From NCBI GenBank assembly GCA_934292955.1, contig CAKQXZ010000087.1, positions 1 through 8,292 on the forward strand: DNA of 8,292 nt, read 5' to 3'. The position numbers and the translations under genes are program-made. How positions within the stretch are numbered: position 1 is the stretch's first letter; each line of letters begins with the position of its first letter. Origin of the DNA: an uncultured Clostridia bacterium (lineage in GTDB: Bacteria > Bacillota_A > Clostridia > Christensenellales > Borkfalkiaceae). The notes beneath the pieces are model-generated. The model was not told the DNA's origin, did no database searches, and saw only the letters and a list, made by a program, of their open reading frames with translations. Shown here in pieces: positions 7,082-8,292 of this stretch.

Positions 7082-8107
7082 GTGATATATGAAAAAGCAA
7101 AGGTGTATTACGACGGGTCTCATCACATAGCGATACCTCACACGACGAGGTGGCTGAAACCAAGGCGAAAGTTTAAGGAAAAAGAAATCGTAGTCGGCGA
7201 GGACGGAAAACCCGCCGAGGACAAACTCGAACCGTCTGTACTCGTTACCGAGGAAGGACACGTTTTGCAAGAGGTTGAATTTGTTGACGGCGAACTCGTT
7301 CCCGTTATGAAAAAGGTTAAGGCGAAAGGTGTGAGGACAACGAAGAAAGAAGTCTTTGAAAGGCTCTATAAAGAGAGTTTTGATTTAAAACGAAACATTC
7401 GTCGGAAGCATATAATTGACGGTATGGCGGGGCTGTTTAAGGACTTAAAACAGGCAGAAATATACGTTGACGATAATCTCGAACGCAAGAAACGAAATCT
7501 TATCTGTCGGCGAACGAGGTTGGTAAGAAAAGTGAACTTACAAAATTTCAATTATTTCGTTACGTTTACCTACGACAGTAAAAAACACACGGAAGAATCG
7601 TTTAAAGATAAATTGCAAAATACGTTAAGCCATTTGTGTTCGCGTAAAAAATGGAAGTATGCGGGTGTTTGGGAAAGATCTCCCGAAAAGAAGCGGTTGC
7701 ATTTTCATGGGTTGTTTTATATTCCCGATGGAGCAATGCCGGGAGAACTAATCGAGGTCAACGATTTTAGCCTTATAACTCACCAAAGGCAAACAACGAT
7801 ACAAAACACGTATTTTAATGAAAAATTTGGTAGAAGCGACTTTGAGAAGATAGACGATAACCGTAAAATGGGAGCGGCTGTTGCTTATATTCTGAAATAC
7901 ATAGAAAAGTCGGGCGAGCGAATCGTCTATTCGAGAGGGCTTCCGCAATACTTCATTTCAGATATCCTTCCCGAGGATGTTGTTATGAAAGTCGGGCAAG
8001 AAGAAAAGAAGTTGCTTCTTTTTGACGACTTCAAATGTATAGACGAAGGCTGTATCGTTGGAACAGTAAGCGACGACGCCATAAAACAAATGCCAAAATG
8101 CAATTAG
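7082..8107 (+). CDS. rep: HUH-endonuclease rolling-circle replication initiator
   Basis: This 341-residue protein starts at GTG. It carries the three motifs of HUH rolling-circle initiators in the correct order: motif 1 YFVTFTYD (158-165), the metal-binding HUH motif RLHFHGLFYIP with His207 and His209, and the catalytic motif AYILKY with Tyr269, Lys272 and Tyr273 (YxxKY type). By family knowledge such proteins nick one strand at the origin through a phosphotyrosine link and start displacement synthesis. The first 150 residues precede the endonuclease fold and are unusual: DGSHHIAIP near the start, an acidic stretch at 37-76, then a basic helical region. The C-terminal 50 residues are unrecognised and no helicase domain is present. 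The gene follows the ATPase gene by 46 bases and is followed directly by the hairpin region, the expected place for its origin. The family call is firm; replication of a phage rather than a plasmid is inferred from the neighbours. Confidence 0.92.
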   Translation: MIYEKAKVYYDGSHHIAIPHTTRWLKPRRKFKEKEIVVGEDGKPAEDKLEPSVLVTEEGHVLQEVEFVDGELVPVMKKVKAKGVRTTKKEVFERLYKESFDLKRNIRRKHIIDGMAGLFKDLKQAEIYVDDNLERKKRNLICRRTRLVRKVNLQNFNYFVTFTYDSKKHTEESFKDKLQNTLSHLCSRKKWKYAGVWERSPEKKRLHFHGLFYIPDGAMPGELIEVNDFSLITHQRQTTIQNTYFNEKFGRSDFEKIDDNRKMGAAVAYILKYIEKSGERIVYSRGLPQYFISDILPEDVVMKVGQEEKKLLLFDDFKCIDEGCIVGTVSDDAIKQMPKCN

Positions 8108-8165
8108 CCAAAGGCAGCGCGGAAGATTTGCCAAGCGGCTTAGCGGCAAACTTCCGCGCCTTTGG
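8108..8165 (+). repeat. Bulged GC-rich hairpin directly after rep (terminator or origin structure)
   Basis: The pairs are CCAAAGGC (8108-8115) with GCCTTTGG (8158-8165), GCGGAAG (8119-8125) with CTTCCGC (8151-8157), and TTTGCC (8127-8132) with GGCAAA (8145-8150). This gives 21 base pairs with a 3-base and a 1-base bulge and a 12-base loop. The stem begins right after the stop codon, as terminators often do, but the downstream sequence TTTGGGTTTG is only a weak U tract, so a canonical intrinsic terminator is not supported. Confidence 0.8.
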
Positions 8166-8215
8166 GTTTGATGAGAGGATAAGCAACGAGTCGATTCAAC
8201 GGATGGGTTTGAAAA

Positions 8216-8279
8216 AGACGTGTGCTTGTCTTGCGGCGAGCGTAGCGAGCCGCACTTGTATCAAGACAAGCACACGTCT
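8216..8279. repeat. Perfect 18-bp inverted repeat with structured loop
   Basis: AGACGTGTGCTTGTCTTG (8216-8233) is perfectly complementary to 8262-8279. The 28-base interior contains a second short stem, CGGC (8234-8237) with GCCG (8249-8252), and a tandem GCGAGC-GTA-GCGAGC (8236-8250). Bases 8254-8261 are left unpaired in this fold. On the + strand no U tract follows. On the - strand the stem is followed by TTTTT, so it could end leftward transcripts. The length and perfection also fit a packaging or origin hairpin of an ssDNA replicon. Confidence 0.85.
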
Positions 8280-8292
8280 AATCGCCAAAGGC

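Larger units (their letters stand above)
8107..8292. other. Noncoding hairpin-rich region: candidate origin, packaging signal or terminator
   Basis: From the stop codon of the replication initiator to the window end there is no convincing gene. The region holds two long inverted repeats (8108-8165 and 8216-8279), a direct repeat GCCAAAGGC at its two ends (8107-8115 and 8284-8292), an inverted copy of CCAAAGGC at 8158-8165, and a direct repeat GGGTTTGA (8164-8171 and 8205-8212). In rolling-circle phages and plasmids the nicking origin and, in filamentous phages, the packaging hairpin lie in such noncoding regions. No known nick consensus is clearly present; CACTTGTATC at 8253-8262, partly unpaired beside hairpin 2, is the most origin-like string I see. 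No convincing promoter was found. Confidence 0.6.

Noticed and set aside
7080..7082. ATG as start of the replication initiator
   Set aside because: It is followed directly by TGA; GTG at 7082 with AAAGGAG is the usable start.
8108..8170. Canonical intrinsic terminator after rep
   Set aside because: The stem is good but lacks a proper T run (TTTGGGTTTG), so it is reported as an inverted repeat of uncertain role.
8166..8215. Promoter between the two hairpins
   Set aside because: No convincing -35 and -10 pair with correct spacing could be found.
8107..8292. CRISPR array or tRNA in the terminal region
   Set aside because: Repeats are only 8-9 bases and irregular, and the hairpins do not form a cloverleaf with conserved tRNA positions.
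1..8292. Complete circular genome
   Set aside because: No terminal overlap is visible and the first gene lacks a convincing start across the junction, so circularity is not claimed.

Overview
The window is a compact, one-directional gene cluster: eight CDSs, all on the + strand, with gaps of 46 bases or less or with overlaps, followed by a 185-base noncoding tail full of inverted repeats. AGGAG-type ribosome binding sites, TTG and GTG starts, a lipobox and Sec-type signal sequences point to a low-to-moderate-GC Gram-positive host (Bacillota, probably a Clostridia-like gut bacterium). That assignment is inference from style; no marker gene is present.

Layout. Bases 1-1032 hold a secreted or membrane-anchored Ig-like protein whose true start is left of the window. 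Bases 1038-1328 encode a short membrane-anchored protein with a Ser/Glu/Lys stalk and the same C-terminal tail as the first protein. Bases 1339-2865 encode a probable lipoprotein with an Ig-like domain and two tandem copies of a domain of about 170 residues. Bases 2874-3437 encode a single-pass membrane protein. Bases 3434-4828 encode a large protein with a signal peptide, an ectodomain and a C-terminal membrane anchor. A 40-residue membrane peptide (4815-4937) overlaps both neighbours. Bases 4921-7035 encode a 704-residue protein with several N-terminal membrane segments and a C-terminal FtsK/HerA-type (pI/Zot-like) ATPase region. Bases 7082-8107 encode an HUH-family rolling-circle replication initiator. 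Bases 8108-8292 carry two long hairpins and short direct repeats and are the best candidate for an origin, packaging or terminator region.

How the parts may work together. An HUH initiator, a membrane-bound DNA-pump-type ATPase and a series of small secreted or anchored proteins, with a hairpin-rich noncoding region beside the initiator, is the gene logic of a filamentous single-stranded DNA phage (inovirus). In that reading the initiator makes ssDNA, the ATPase drives its extrusion with assembly, and the exported proteins are virion or adsorption parts. Three things do not fit a textbook inovirus. The ATPase has its membrane segments before the ATPase region, as in FtsK-type pumps, rather than after it as in pI. 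Its P-loop carries Arg where a Gly is expected. No canonical major coat protein or ssDNA-binding protein is visible. The rival reading is a rolling-circle mobile element that exports DNA through an FtsK-like pump and displays Ig-like surface proteins.

It cannot be decided from the window whether this is a complete circular genome, part of a prophage, or a contig fragment. The first gene is open at the left edge, and no terminal overlap proves circularity.
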